Assembly (NCBI RefSeq): GCF_001439605.1
Contig: NZ_LMBX01000004.1
Location: 26,143-90,142 of the forward strand
DNA length: 64,000 nt
Origin: Cytobacillus praedii
GTDB taxonomy: Bacteria; Bacillota; Bacilli; Bacillales; Cytobacillaceae
Direction of reading: 5' to 3'
Each line of letters begins with the position of its first letter. Position 1 is the first letter of the stretch. Shown here piece by piece: positions 16,259 through 24,138 of the stretch. Under the pieces are notes generated by a model. That model was not told where the DNA came from, ran no database searches, and saw only the letters and a list, made by a program, of their open reading frames with translations. Both the position numbers and the translations under genes were made by a program.

Positions 16259-16693
16259 ATGCGATTTATGTTCATTGTCAAGGCAACCGGGTACTCGGAA
16301 GCAGGGGGAAATTACAACCAGAAATACACTGATGCAATGATTGCATACAAGAAGTCTTTGGCCGGCGCTGGTGTGCTTGTTTCCGCAGAGGCACTCCATC
16401 CAAGCTCAACTGGGATTAGGATCATGTATCCATCGGATAGTGAAAAGCCAGAAATACTAGTTGGTCCGTTTCTGGCAGATCAAGAGCTTATTGCGGAATA
16501 TACCCTGATCGATGTCGATTCAGAAGCCGATGCACTCAATTGGGCTCTGCGGATGCCTGTTCCGACTGGCTGCGGGGAATTTAAAATCGAAGTTCGGAAG
16601 CTTAAAAAGAATCTGGGATTCTTACGATATTCAGGAACCTGTGCCTTGGAAGCCGATTTAAAGGATCAACTCAGCATGTTAAAAAATTTTTAA
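16259..16693 (+). CDS. YciI-family protein with degenerate DGPF motif
   Basis: A 144-residue member of the DGPF family: MRFMFIVKATGYSEAGGNYN at the start, VGPFLADQELIAEYTLIDVD in the middle and LRMPVPTGCGEFKIEVRKL near the end. The first residue of the DGPF motif is Val instead of Asp, so the site may be altered. The ATG follows AAGGAGG. It has its own ECF42-type promoter and so is probably under control of the adjacent sigma factor. Function unknown. Confidence 0.8.
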   Translation: MRFMFIVKATGYSEAGGNYNQKYTDAMIAYKKSLAGAGVLVSAEALHPSSTGIRIMYPSDSEKPEILVGPFLADQELIAEYTLIDVDSEADALNWALRMPVPTGCGEFKIEVRKLKKNLGFLRYSGTCALEADLKDQLSMLKNF

Positions 16694-16708
16694 AAAAGTT
16701 TTTTTCTT

Positions 16709-16738
16709 TGTCGATTTCACCAATATATATTCGTCGTA
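16709..16738 (+). promoter_or_regulatory. ECF42-type promoter, upstream of the VOC gene
   Basis: TGTCGA (16709-16714), 17 nt, CGTCGTA (16732-16738), 42 nt upstream of the ATG at 16780. Third copy of the same promoter layout. Confidence 0.75.
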
Positions 16739-16779
16739 TTTTTAGAAGAACAAATTAAACTGGAAAGGTTGTTGAAAAA

Positions 16780-17175
16780 ATGGGAGCACAATTAAATGCT
16801 TATCTAATGTCGGAGGATGCAAGAAGTCAGGCAGACTTTTACGTAGAGTCACTCGGTGGGGAAGTTCTATCAGTTAGAACATTCGGAGAGGCACCCGGAT
16901 CTCCTGAAGCAATGAAGGATAAAGTCATGCATCTGTCTTTGATGGTAGCTGGAAGGAATATGTTAATGATCTCCGATTCCTTTGAACCGATATCGAGCAG
17001 CCGCAGCATCAGTCTAGCATTGACCTATGACAATGAGTCTGAGGCAAGAGAAGCACATACAAAGCTTGGTGAGGGTGGAGAGAACAAGTATCCTTTTGCA
17101 TTGCAGCCATGGGGTGCGTACTATGGGGAAGTTATAGATAAATTCGGTGTTACTTGGATGATAACCAAACCGTAA
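16780..17175 (+). CDS. VOC/PhnB-like glyoxalase-fold protein
   Basis: A 131-residue protein of the vicinal-oxygen-chelate superfamily, PhnB group: QADFYVESLGGEVLSVRTFG near the N-terminus, KVMHLSLMVAGRNMLMISD in the middle and WGAYYGEVIDKFGVTWMITK at the C-terminus. Such proteins bind metals or small molecules and are frequent members of ECF42 operons. The ATG follows GGAAAGG. It has its own ECF42-type promoter and is probably cotranscribed with the DUF1801 gene 48 nt downstream. Substrate unknown. Confidence 0.8.
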   Translation: MGAQLNAYLMSEDARSQADFYVESLGGEVLSVRTFGEAPGSPEAMKDKVMHLSLMVAGRNMLMISDSFEPISSSRSISLALTYDNESEAREAHTKLGEGGENKYPFALQPWGAYYGEVIDKFGVTWMITKP

Positions 17176-17223
17176 AACATACAACGCGCCCAAATTTAAA
17201 AATATAAAAGGAGAGTATGCAAA

Positions 17224-17565
17224 ATGAATCCGGAAGTAACTGATTTTATTGAAGCGTTAAAAGAACCATGGCAAGGAGAACTATCTACAAATTTACGTGA
17301 GGTCATCCACCAGGCTATACCGAATGTCCATGAACGTATGCAGTATAAGAAACCACATTTTTTAAAAAATGGAAAATACGCTGCTGTCATATCAACCTCG
17401 AAAAATGCGGTAAGCTTTACGATCTTTAATGCTGCTGAGCTGGAGCTTCCTGAAGGCAAGTTTGATGGTCCACCAGAAAGAAAAACACTGAAACTGCATG
17501 AGGGAGATACATTTGATTCCGAGCAGTTAGTATCATTGGTCAGCCAAGCATCATGCTCATTATAG
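17224..17565 (+). CDS. DUF1801-domain protein
   Basis: A 113-residue protein of the DUF1801/YdhG-like family: VTDFIEALKEPWQGELSTNL, NVHERMQYKKPHFLKNGKYA and AVSFTIFNAAELELPEGKFD are the recognisable parts. Members have an iron-chaperone-like (YdhG/frataxin-type) fold and often accompany ECF42 or DGPF genes. The ATG follows AAAGGAGAG. No promoter of its own was seen, so transcription from the promoter at 16709 through the VOC gene is likely. A repeat hairpin about 100 nt downstream probably ends the operon. Confidence 0.75.
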   Translation: MNPEVTDFIEALKEPWQGELSTNLREVIHQAIPNVHERMQYKKPHFLKNGKYAAVISTSKNAVSFTIFNAAELELPEGKFDGPPERKTLKLHEGDTFDSEQLVSLVSQASCSL

Positions 17566-17661
17566 TTGCTATTAAAAAGGATTGATTTTATAGATAAAGT
17601 AAAACATCCCTCTGTCTCTAGCTAATGGGAAGATACCTTAAGAAGTTGGCAAGGAAATTAA

Positions 17662-17720
17662 CAATTGGGCGCAATTTCTGCAAAAAGAAATGCGCTCTTT
17701 CTTTATGTAAAGGGCCGTTT
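17662..17720 (+). repeat. Dispersed stem-loop repeat copy
   Basis: GGGCGCAATTTCT-GCAAAA-AGAAATGCGC followed by TCTTTCTTTATG and the tail TAAAGGGCC. One of the best copies; it ends the ECF42 cluster. Confidence 0.8.
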
Positions 17721-17785
17721 TTGGAATAAAGGATGGGAGTGCTTGTTAAAATTTGGTATTATTTGAAGGGGGGGGAAGTTTATTT

Positions 17786-17974
17786 ATGGATTCTTTTTTG
17801 TTCTTTAGTGTATATTTAATACCGATTTTTGCAATCATATTTTGTCTTAATCTGGTAGAAATAATAAAGAAAGTAAAGAAAGACCAATCTACCACTACAA
17901 ACACATTCTGGTTAACAACATCTTTTGTATTAATTGTATGGGGAATTGCTGTTACAGCTTATTTGGGTACATAA
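17786..17974 (+). CDS. Small two-helix membrane protein
   Basis: A 62-residue protein with hydrophobic segments at about residues 3-25 and 42-60 and a basic loop (KKVKKDQ) between. ATG 17786 follows GAAGGGGGGG; the longer frame from TTG 17753 would include that site and is rejected. Downstream lies the hairpin cluster. It resembles the broken small membrane protein gene at 18358 in size and layout. Function unknown. Confidence 0.55.
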   Translation: MDSFLFFSVYLIPIFAIIFCLNLVEIIKKVKKDQSTTTNTFWLTTSFVLIVWGIAVTAYLGT

Positions 17975-18024
17975 TGTGATTATTTTAACTAATGGCTTTG
18001 TTATTATTCATTGTTGATTTTCAC

Positions 18025-18226
18025 GTATATATTAGGCGGAGAATTTCCGTCTAATATATACTGTGGAAGCTTAAGAGGCAGATATAAGCGGAGATATTCC
18101 GCTTAACTGCTCTATAAAAGACAAAATTCCAAGGTTTGGATAATATAAGCGGAAAAACTTCCTTTATTTTTAAGGAAATATGTGTATTTCCCAAAATAAA
18201 CGTAACGTAATTTTTCCGTTTATTTT
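18025..18226. repeat. Cluster of four palindromic hairpins
   Basis: Four short palindromes follow each other: GTATATATTAGGCGGA with TCCGTCTAATATATAC (18025-18061), TAAGCGGA-GATAT-TCCGCTTA (18085-18105), a partial ATAAGCGGAAAAACTTCC (18145-18163), and AAAATAAACG with CGTTTATTTT (18193-18226). The AAGCGGA/TCCGCTT core recurs, as in REP-like elements of Bacillus genomes. No coding capacity is seen here. Confidence 0.6.
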
Positions 18227-18357
18227 TCAAACATAGTAAAATCAACATTTAGTTATAACAGAGCCTAACTAATAAAGAGCAGTGAACTTCAATAAACGGA
18301 ATCTAAGCAATCATACAGGATTGTGAAATAGTCATTTGACTCTAGGGGCGTGTTTGA

Positions 18358-18577
18358 ATGGATAATATTACTTTATTGGGAACAGGGAATTGGTTAGGCA
18401 TAGTTTCTACAATATTAATAGTACTTTGCTTTTATATTAGTCTTACTTTCTTCCAAAACTTAAAATCGGGGAAGAGTATTAAAAGAGTCTAAATTAGCAG
18501 ATGTTTTTTGGCTTGCTCTTGGTTTGGTGTTACCGGCATTATATAGTGTTTATCTCTATAATGAGATGATGTGGTAA
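18358..18577 (+). pseudogene. Frameshifted small two-helix membrane protein gene
   Basis: ATG 18358 opens a 44-codon frame (MDNITLLGTGNWLGIVSTIL and on through FFQNLKSGKS) with one membrane helix. At the stop (18490) a neighbouring frame continues as SKLADVFWLALGLVLPALYS and VYLYNEMMW to a stop at 18575. The two halves make a sensible two-helix protein of about 72 residues, so one frameshift near 18470-18490 has split it. The ribosome binding site is AGGGGCG. Function unknown; sequencing error is possible. Confidence 0.55.
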
Positions 18578-18647
18578 GTAAAGTCTCCCTACTAAAAAAT
18601 CCTGTTCGAGGTCTTCCTTTGAATTTCTAATAACGATTTTTCGAAAA

Positions 18648-18710
18648 AGGGTGCAATTCTGCAGTAAGAATGGTGCTCTTTCTTTAAGTAAAAGGCTAGA
18701 TTGTTGAATA
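18648..18710 (+). repeat. Dispersed stem-loop repeat copy
   Basis: GGGTGCAATTCTGCAG-TAAGAATGGTGCTCTTTCTTTA, then tail AAAAGGCTAGATTGTTGAAT. The full-length consensus is recognisable although the stem has a mismatch. Confidence 0.75.
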
Positions 18711-18775
18711 AAAGAAAAGGGTTTTTATTTGTCTATTAAGGAAGGTTATCTAACTATATAAAAAGGAGAAATAAT

Positions 18776-19600
18776 ATGGATTCAAGAGTTCCTTTATCCG
18801 TCCAAAAAATTCTGAGTGAATATTTGTCCTTATATCATGAGCGAATTCCTAATACACTTGAAGGATTATATTTACATGGTTCAATTGCCCTTAACGCTTA
18901 TATCGATGGCTCTAGTGATATTGATTTTGTTGGAATTATAAAGCGCCACCTAACTGAAGCAGAGTTAAAAATATTAGTTGATACCCATAGAGAATTAGCA
19001 GATAAATATAAACAGACAGGAATGGACGGATGCTATCTTCTTTGGGAAGAGATGGGCAAGAAGGAAGCGGAAAGAAAAAAACGTCTATACGTAAATGAAG
19101 GCAAGGTTGGTTGGGATAATCATGCTATAAATCCGGTTACTTGGTGGATTTTGAAAGACAAAGGAATCAACATTCTTGGACCAAAAATAACTTCATTTCA
19201 TTTTGAAGTGGATGAAAGTGATCTGGCAAGCTATGTGATAAACAATATGAACACCTATTGGTCCAATCGAATAAAAAGAATTGAAAGATATAAAGGAATA
19301 GCACTTCTATTGCCAAATAAAATTGTGGATGGGGAAATACAGTGGTCTATTACTGGGATGCTGCGTCAATTCTATACACTTAAAGAACATGATGTCATTT
19401 CAAAAGTAGATGCGGGAAAATTTGCAATCAGTTATATGCCAAAAAGATGGCATAGTATCATTCAAGAAGCGATAAGTATACGAGAAGGTTTAAATGTTCG
19501 TTACTTGGATTCTAAGAAACAACGGATTAATGATACTTTACAATGTATGAAATACATACTTGATTATTGTAATGATGTTTATCCAAGTCAGGATGAATGA
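18776..19600 (+). CDS. Nucleotidyltransferase of the aminoglycoside adenylyltransferase type
   Basis: A 274-residue protein with the nucleotidyltransferase core GSIALNAYIDGSSDIDFVG (about residues 35-53), carrying the G-S and D-x-D signature that binds metal and NTP. The C-terminal half is the helical domain found in AadA/ANT(9)-like enzymes and DUF4111 proteins (NPVTWWILKDKGINILGPKI). It probably adenylylates a small molecule. Many chromosomal Bacillus homologues have no proven drug substrate, so aminoglycoside modification is only a possibility. The ATG follows AAGGAG, and the gene is single between repeat copies. Confidence 0.75.
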   Translation: MDSRVPLSVQKILSEYLSLYHERIPNTLEGLYLHGSIALNAYIDGSSDIDFVGIIKRHLTEAELKILVDTHRELADKYKQTGMDGCYLLWEEMGKKEAERKKRLYVNEGKVGWDNHAINPVTWWILKDKGINILGPKITSFHFEVDESDLASYVINNMNTYWSNRIKRIERYKGIALLLPNKIVDGEIQWSITGMLRQFYTLKEHDVISKVDAGKFAISYMPKRWHSIIQEAISIREGLNVRYLDSKKQRINDTLQCMKYILDYCNDVYPSQDE

Positions 19601-19799
19601 GGTCAAGGCTAGGTAATTTAATTACGCTCTTTCTATATGTTAAGGGTGGTTTTAATGGATGCCTAAGAATTTTTCGCGATCGGACTCATTTAATAAGTAA
19701 TGAGTCTTGTTTATTTAAGGGAAGATTTGGTTGAAGAAAGAAATATAGAATCTATAGTATAGTTGGTATAGATCTTGGTTTAAAGGAGTGAACATTAGT

Positions 19800-20156
19800 T
19801 TGAAGTTGATTTGCGAAATTTGTAAAATAGAGATTTCTAAGGAAGTAACTAAACTGGAAAATTTAATCTTTCTAAATGAAAATGAAGGTCAAGATTATAT
19901 TCCTCAAGGTTTTTATATAGTTAATGATGGAAAAGCAGGCATAGAACTGAAAGGGTCTATCATTATAAATATCAAGGATTTAATTAATTCAAACTTACAT
20001 CCAAATGAAAGCAGATTAAATGGATGTTGTGGTTATGATGGTTTAGATGGTATGAATCGCGTTTGCTTAAATAATCATGAAATTGGCGCCGAAAATTCGG
20101 ATTGCTGGATGCCACATTTTGTTGCATTAAATCCAGATTTTGTTACATTTACTTAA
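19800..20156 (+). CDS. Cysteine-containing hypothetical protein
   Basis: A 118-residue soluble protein beginning MKLICEICKIEI. It has a CxxC pair at the N-terminus, GCCGYDGLDGMNRVC in the middle and NSDCWMPHFVALNPDFV near the end, so it may bind zinc. TTG 19800 is well spaced from AAAGGAGTGA; GTG 19788 lies inside that site. I do not know the family name. The upstream 19612-19650 stretch carries the worn tail of a repeat copy. Confidence 0.6.
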   Translation: MKLICEICKIEISKEVTKLENLIFLNENEGQDYIPQGFYIVNDGKAGIELKGSIIINIKDLINSNLHPNESRLNGCCGYDGLDGMNRVCLNNHEIGAENSDCWMPHFVALNPDFVTFT

Positions 20157-20249
20157 ATTTATTACGACATATCAGCCATTGTGTTTCACTAATAGGTGCA
20201 ATATTAATAAGTTCGAATCAGTTTCAAGGAGGATTAATCCTATACACTC

Positions 20250-20300
20250 GGGTGTAATTCTGCAGTAAGAATTACGCTTTTTCTTTATGTTTAGGGACAA
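20250..20300 (+). repeat. Dispersed stem-loop repeat copy
   Basis: GGGTGTAATTCTGCAG-TAAGAATTACGCTTTTTCTTTATG forms a stem of GTAATTCT with AGAATTAC, then the tail TTTAGGGAC. It lies between convergent genes. Confidence 0.75.
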
Positions 20301-20406
20301 ATTTTGAAATAAGAATTATAAGTAAAACTAGATATTCATCCGTACATTCCTAATCACCTTTTAAACCTCTCTGGTAATCATTTGAAAACTTTTGTCGATT
20401 TCATTT

Positions 20407-20853
20407 TCAGACAAATTCCAATATCTTAATATCTACCGCATCAAAATAGCCTATATCTTCAATTAAATCCCAAAGTTTTATACTTAATGTCTCCTCATTT
20501 TCTTTAAATGGTTGTAGTTTTTCAGTTGTAGTAAAGTATACTGGATTAAATTTAACAGCTCCATTTACTATATTTTTCACCTTTAATAAACCCTTGAATT
20601 CTAAATCTGTTACAATTTGTCCAGTTTCTTCATAAAGTTCTCTTATTGCACATTCCTTTGGAGTTTCATTTCCCTCTTTACTTCCAGCAGGTAATTCCCA
20701 TTGTTTACGCCGACTGTTATAACAAATTAGGTATTTACCTTCACATTTGAGTACCGCAAATGAACCCGCTGCTGGTTGGAAATTATCTATATCCTCTTCT
20801 TTTGTGCTAATAAAATCAAGAAATTCAAAACCATTATTTTTGGTGATAAACAA
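20407..20853 (-). CDS. NUDIX hydrolase
   Basis: A 148-residue NUDIX enzyme that hydrolyses nucleoside diphosphates linked to another group. The NUDIX box GSKEGNETPKECAIRELYEE followed by TGQ fits G-x5-E-x7-REU-x-EE-x-G exactly, at about residues 58-80. The start is TTG 20853 behind AGGGGGG on the minus strand. It is single, convergent with the gene at 19800. The substrate cannot be predicted from the box alone. Confidence 0.85.
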   Translation of the reverse strand: MFITKNNGFEFLDFISTKEEDIDNFQPAAGSFAVLKCEGKYLICYNSRRKQWELPAGSKEGNETPKECAIRELYEETGQIVTDLEFKGLLKVKNIVNGAVKFNPVYFTTTEKLQPFKENEETLSIKLWDLIEDIGYFDAVDIKILEFV

Positions 20854-21066
20854 ATATCAATTCCCCCCTGCAATATAGCTAAAGAATACTTCTTGATACA
20901 CCCTTTATAATCCTTTTTTTTAAATAATCCCCTAAAATAGAGGATCATTTTCATCTTCCTCTTTGAGAAATTCCCTTGAAAAATCAAATACTCCATATAA
21001 CTTTCCTACTATCCATATGAATTCCTCCTACTGATTTGGTAAATCTATTAATAGGAGGGATTGAAT

Positions 21067-22284
21067 GTGGGAACTCGAATTTTATTACTGCTAACTCTCA
21101 TCTGTTTTCACTTTTCTGTGAGTACAAGTGCAGAAGCCCTATTAACAGCTGCATTTATCCGTGATAACCAGCTGTGGATAAAAAAGGGTGGTCAAGAAAT
21201 ACAACTCACAAAGGATAGATATGTGTATACTCCGAAATGGTCATTTGACGGTCGTTTTATTGGATATATTGATGGGGATGAAAAGGGGGGGAAATCTGAT
21301 CTATTCATTTATGATACAAGGGAAAAAGAGAGCTACCAGCCTTATGTGAGGGTCGAAACTTCTGATTTTAAATGGTCTCCGAACAAAAATCAGTTGGCTT
21401 ACAATGATCATGGATTATTAAATGTGACAAAAATAAAGAATGGCAGGCCACAAGGATTTGAAAATGTCTCATTAGGAGTTAGTGGTTTTGAATGGTTTCC
21501 AAACGGTAAAGAATTTATTGTTTCCTCACAATCCAACTTACTTCCTACAGGGTGGGGTCCAATTCCACTCTACAAAATTCCTATTGATGCAAATCTCGCC
21601 AAAGATAAAATGAAGCATTTTTTTACTATTCAGACCAAAGAACCTGATTTATTTGGGATTGATGCCAATTATTTTAAATGGAGTTCTGATGGGAAGTGGG
21701 TTAGCTTTTTAGTTGTTCCTACCGCTTCTTGGTCCATGGACAGCAATACGTTATGTATTCTTTCATCACAAGGGAAACACTTTCAAGCTGTGGGAAAAAT
21801 GTTAGGTTTTAATGACTGGTTTAAGTGGGCACCTTCAGCTAATCAATTGGCCTATATTTCAGGAGAAGGGAGATTCTTTGTTGAAAATAAGAATATGACG
21901 ATTGCTGAAATGCCAACATCTAAACAGCAGAAGGAATATACACCTAAAGGTTATGTAGACCTTAATCTGGAATGGCTCGCAAAAGATTTGGTAATTGTGG
22001 CTCGAGCGAAAGAGAACAAGGAGTGGAAAGAAGGACCCGTACCAACTATGTTCACATCACTTTACGCGATAAATTTAAAAACAGGAGAGCAAAAACAAAT
22101 CTCGTTTCCAAGGGAGAATGAACTGGATGAGAATCCACAAGTTGTCGATTCTTACCTTACTTGGTTTCGAAGAAAGGCAGAGCACAATAAAGGGGACGTG
22201 TGGGTAAAGAATGCTTTAAATGGTCAAGAACATGTATGGCTTAAAAATGTTGATTACGCTCCAATGTTTTCTACACCTGAGTAA
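21067..22284 (+). CDS. Secreted TolB-like beta-propeller protein
   Basis: A 405-residue protein with a signal peptide (MGTRILLLLTLICFHFSVST, cleavage near ASAEA-type site SAEA) and repeated propeller blades with the pattern F/Y-K-W-S/T-P/S-D/N-G (YTPKWSFDGRFIGYI, FKWSPNKNQLAYN, FKWSSDGKWVSFL, FKWAPSANQLAYI). This fits the TolB/WD40-like six-blade fold. GTG 21067 has proper spacing from AGGAGGG; TTG 21061 is too close. It is probably extracellular or cell-wall associated. It stands alone, with a repeat hairpin after it. Ligand unknown. Confidence 0.7.
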   Translation: MGTRILLLLTLICFHFSVSTSAEALLTAAFIRDNQLWIKKGGQEIQLTKDRYVYTPKWSFDGRFIGYIDGDEKGGKSDLFIYDTREKESYQPYVRVETSDFKWSPNKNQLAYNDHGLLNVTKIKNGRPQGFENVSLGVSGFEWFPNGKEFIVSSQSNLLPTGWGPIPLYKIPIDANLAKDKMKHFFTIQTKEPDLFGIDANYFKWSSDGKWVSFLVVPTASWSMDSNTLCILSSQGKHFQAVGKMLGFNDWFKWAPSANQLAYISGEGRFFVENKNMTIAEMPTSKQQKEYTPKGYVDLNLEWLAKDLVIVARAKENKEWKEGPVPTMFTSLYAINLKTGEQKQISFPRENELDENPQVVDSYLTWFRRKAEHNKGDVWVKNALNGQEHVWLKNVDYAPMFSTPE

Positions 22285-22320
22285 AGTCTTTAAAAATATG
22301 TTAAATGAATTTTTAACAGC

Positions 22321-22377
22321 AATCGTGCGCTTTCCTGTAATAAGGATTAGCGCTTATTTCATTTTAGGGCTATTTTA
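22321..22377 (+). repeat. Dispersed stem-loop repeat copy
   Basis: AATCGTGCGCTTTCCT-GTAAT-AAGGATTAGCGCTTATTTC, then TTTAGGGCTATTTT. It sits after the propeller gene and resembles the copy at 5381. Confidence 0.7.
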
Positions 22378-22491
22378 TGGAGGAATAATACAATAATAAA
22401 TGGAATCCTTAAGGTATTGATAGTAGGGGATTTGTGCAAAAGAGTAGAAGAAAGATTTGAGGAATGACATTAACCGAGGGGAGTGTAAAGT

Positions 22492-23073
22492 TTGGAAAAT
22501 ACATTATTAATGACGATAGATGCATCATTTTCTTTGAACTTTTTGATTTTCATACAAAATATTTACCTCAATCAAAATCGAGATGAAGAGGATTTAAAGT
22601 TTCCTTATTTATCAACAAGAATGCCGTTTAAGGAAGACTTTGAATTAAGGTATATAGAACTTTGGAACGACGTTTCACAAAAAATATCTGGTGATAATGG
22701 CAGCAGGGATTTAAGAATATTTTATAAAGAAAAAGAGTTGTTTTACCAACATTTGTTTGAGGATAATAGAGATAGCCAAACTAAATTTAATGAGGTCTAT
22801 AAAAGCTTTCAAGTGTGGTGGGACAGCTTTGCAGGGCGATTTACAGTGGGAAGAAGTATTGATGAAACTACACAAAATTTATATTTAGATTTGGCTAATT
22901 TCCTAAAGGAAAGCGGAGTAGAACCTAAAAAGCCATTGAAAATTAGTTTAATTTACGATGAATGTTTATTGGTAAATCCTGACGTTTCATCTTATTTTGC
23001 TGTTCTTCCTACAAAAGATTTCTATATTAAATATAAAGAATTAGTTCCTAAATTAGGAGGATGCTTTTATTAA
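22492..23073 (+). CDS. Hypothetical protein, 193 aa
   Basis: A soluble protein with no signal peptide, rich in aromatic and charged residues. Recognisable stretches are FPYLSTRMPFKEDFELRYIE, FQVWWDSFAGRFTVGRSIDE and VSSYFAVLPTKDFYIKYKEL. TTG 22492 follows GAGGGGAGTG. A strong hairpin with T-tract begins about 80 nt after the stop. I do not recognise the family and there is no informative neighbour. Confidence 0.6.
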   Translation: MENTLLMTIDASFSLNFLIFIQNIYLNQNRDEEDLKFPYLSTRMPFKEDFELRYIELWNDVSQKISGDNGSRDLRIFYKEKELFYQHLFEDNRDSQTKFNEVYKSFQVWWDSFAGRFTVGRSIDETTQNLYLDLANFLKESGVEPKKPLKISLIYDECLLVNPDVSSYFAVLPTKDFYIKYKELVPKLGGCFY

Positions 23074-23151
23074 AAACTAACGGAGAAAATTGCATTCTTA
23101 AGCAAAACACTCCGTACTGTAGGTGAAAATATATTGTCACTTGAAGCGAGT

Positions 23152-23190
23152 GAAAATTGGAGCACTTCCTCCAGTTTTCCTCGTTTTTTT
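23152..23190 (+). terminator. Intrinsic terminator
   Basis: GAAAACTGGAGG-type stem: GAAAATTGGAG pairs with CTCCAGTTTTC around the loop CACTTC, followed by CTCGTTTTTTTG. It follows the hypothetical gene ending at 23073. The remaining 370 nt before 23560 show nothing else. Confidence 0.8.
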
Positions 23191-23559
23191 GTTTTCGAAA
23201 GCGGAGGATAAGATAGTAAAAGTAAAAACATAAAATAGCCTGGTAAATGAGTGTTTCAGGATGAAAAGAGAGGAGACAAGGGTGAATAAATGCAGCATAC
23301 TCCTTTTCATCAACCCTTATTCCTAATTTTCAGGGGACAACTTTTTGTCCAATTATTTAGGGATCCTATATGTAAAATTCATTCGTTTGGAATAAAAAGG
23401 GTTGCATGAAGTTTTATAAGTGCATATAATGTGAATATAGTATATATACAATATGGAGATTTGTGAGGGTTTCATGTACAGTGCACATAATTGGTGAAAT
23501 ATGAGGGTGATTTTTAGGATAGTCGTAAAACTTAACTTTATTGGGGGAAGAAAGAAATA

Positions 23560-23736
23560 ATGAAACAAGTATCGATCATCGGAGTTATTTTTATTGTAGT
23601 AATATTTGTTCTTTTAAAGGTTTATCAGGACTCAATACCAAGAATTAGCGAGCCAATAACAAATATACTAGTTTTTGTAGTATTTATAATTTTTATCATT
23701 ATATTTGGATTATCTAAAATTAGTAAAAAAAGATGA
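23560..23736 (+). CDS. Short membrane peptide upstream of the GntR-ABC operon
   Basis: A 58-residue ORF, MKQVSIIGVIFIVVIFVLLK and on to GLSKISKKR, with two hydrophobic segments (about 4-20 and 35-53) and a basic C-terminus. The ATG follows TTGGGGGAAG. It ends 25 nt before the GntR start and shares orientation, so it may be the first gene of the ABC operon. Function unknown. Confidence 0.5.
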   Translation: MKQVSIIGVIFIVVIFVLLKVYQDSIPRISEPITNILVFVVFIIFIIIFGLSKISKKR

Positions 23737-23761
23737 GAAAAAGCAAAGAAGAGGGATTCAC

Positions 23762-24133
23762 ATGCAAATAATTCTTTCTAATAGTTCTAAGGAGCCGATT
23801 TATGAACAAATTACGAATCAAATTAAATCATCTATTTTATCAGGTGATCTACAAGATGGGGCAGCGCTGCCTTCCATGCGTCAACTCGCAAAGGATTTAC
23901 AGATTAGTGTGATAACGACGAAACGTGCATATGAGGAATTAGAAAAGGCAGGCCTTATTTATTCCATTGTCGGAAAAGGTTCTTTTGTCGCAGAACAGAA
24001 TGTAGAAGTCATGAGAGAAAGGAAGTTGAAGGCTATTGAGGAGCAGTTGAGTGCGGTCATAATCAATAGCAGAGAAATTGGTCTATCCATTGACGAACTG
24101 CAGCAATTATTGAAGATTTTATCTGAGGAGTGA
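23762..24133 (+). CDS. GntR-family regulator, YtrA type
   Basis: A 123-residue regulator: a winged helix at about residues 10-75 (EPIYEQITNQIKSSILSGDL, LPSMRQLAKDLQISVITTKR, AYEELEKAGLIYSIVGKGSF) and a short helical tail instead of a ligand domain. This is the YtrA subgroup, which usually represses the ABC exporter operon it belongs to. ATG 23762 follows GAAGAGGGA; the frame from 23705 overlaps the small membrane gene. It is followed after 5 nt by the ATPase gene. The inducer is probably a cell-wall-active compound, by analogy with YtrA; not shown here. Confidence 0.85.
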   Translation: MQIILSNSSKEPIYEQITNQIKSSILSGDLQDGAALPSMRQLAKDLQISVITTKRAYEELEKAGLIYSIVGKGSFVAEQNVEVMRERKLKAIEEQLSAVIINSREIGLSIDELQQLLKILSEE

Positions 24134-24138
24134 AATGA

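Noticed and set aside
20787..20996. 69-codon minus-strand ORF overlapping the NUDIX start
   Set aside because: Different frame, overlaps the ribosome binding site of the NUDIX gene, and does not look like a protein.
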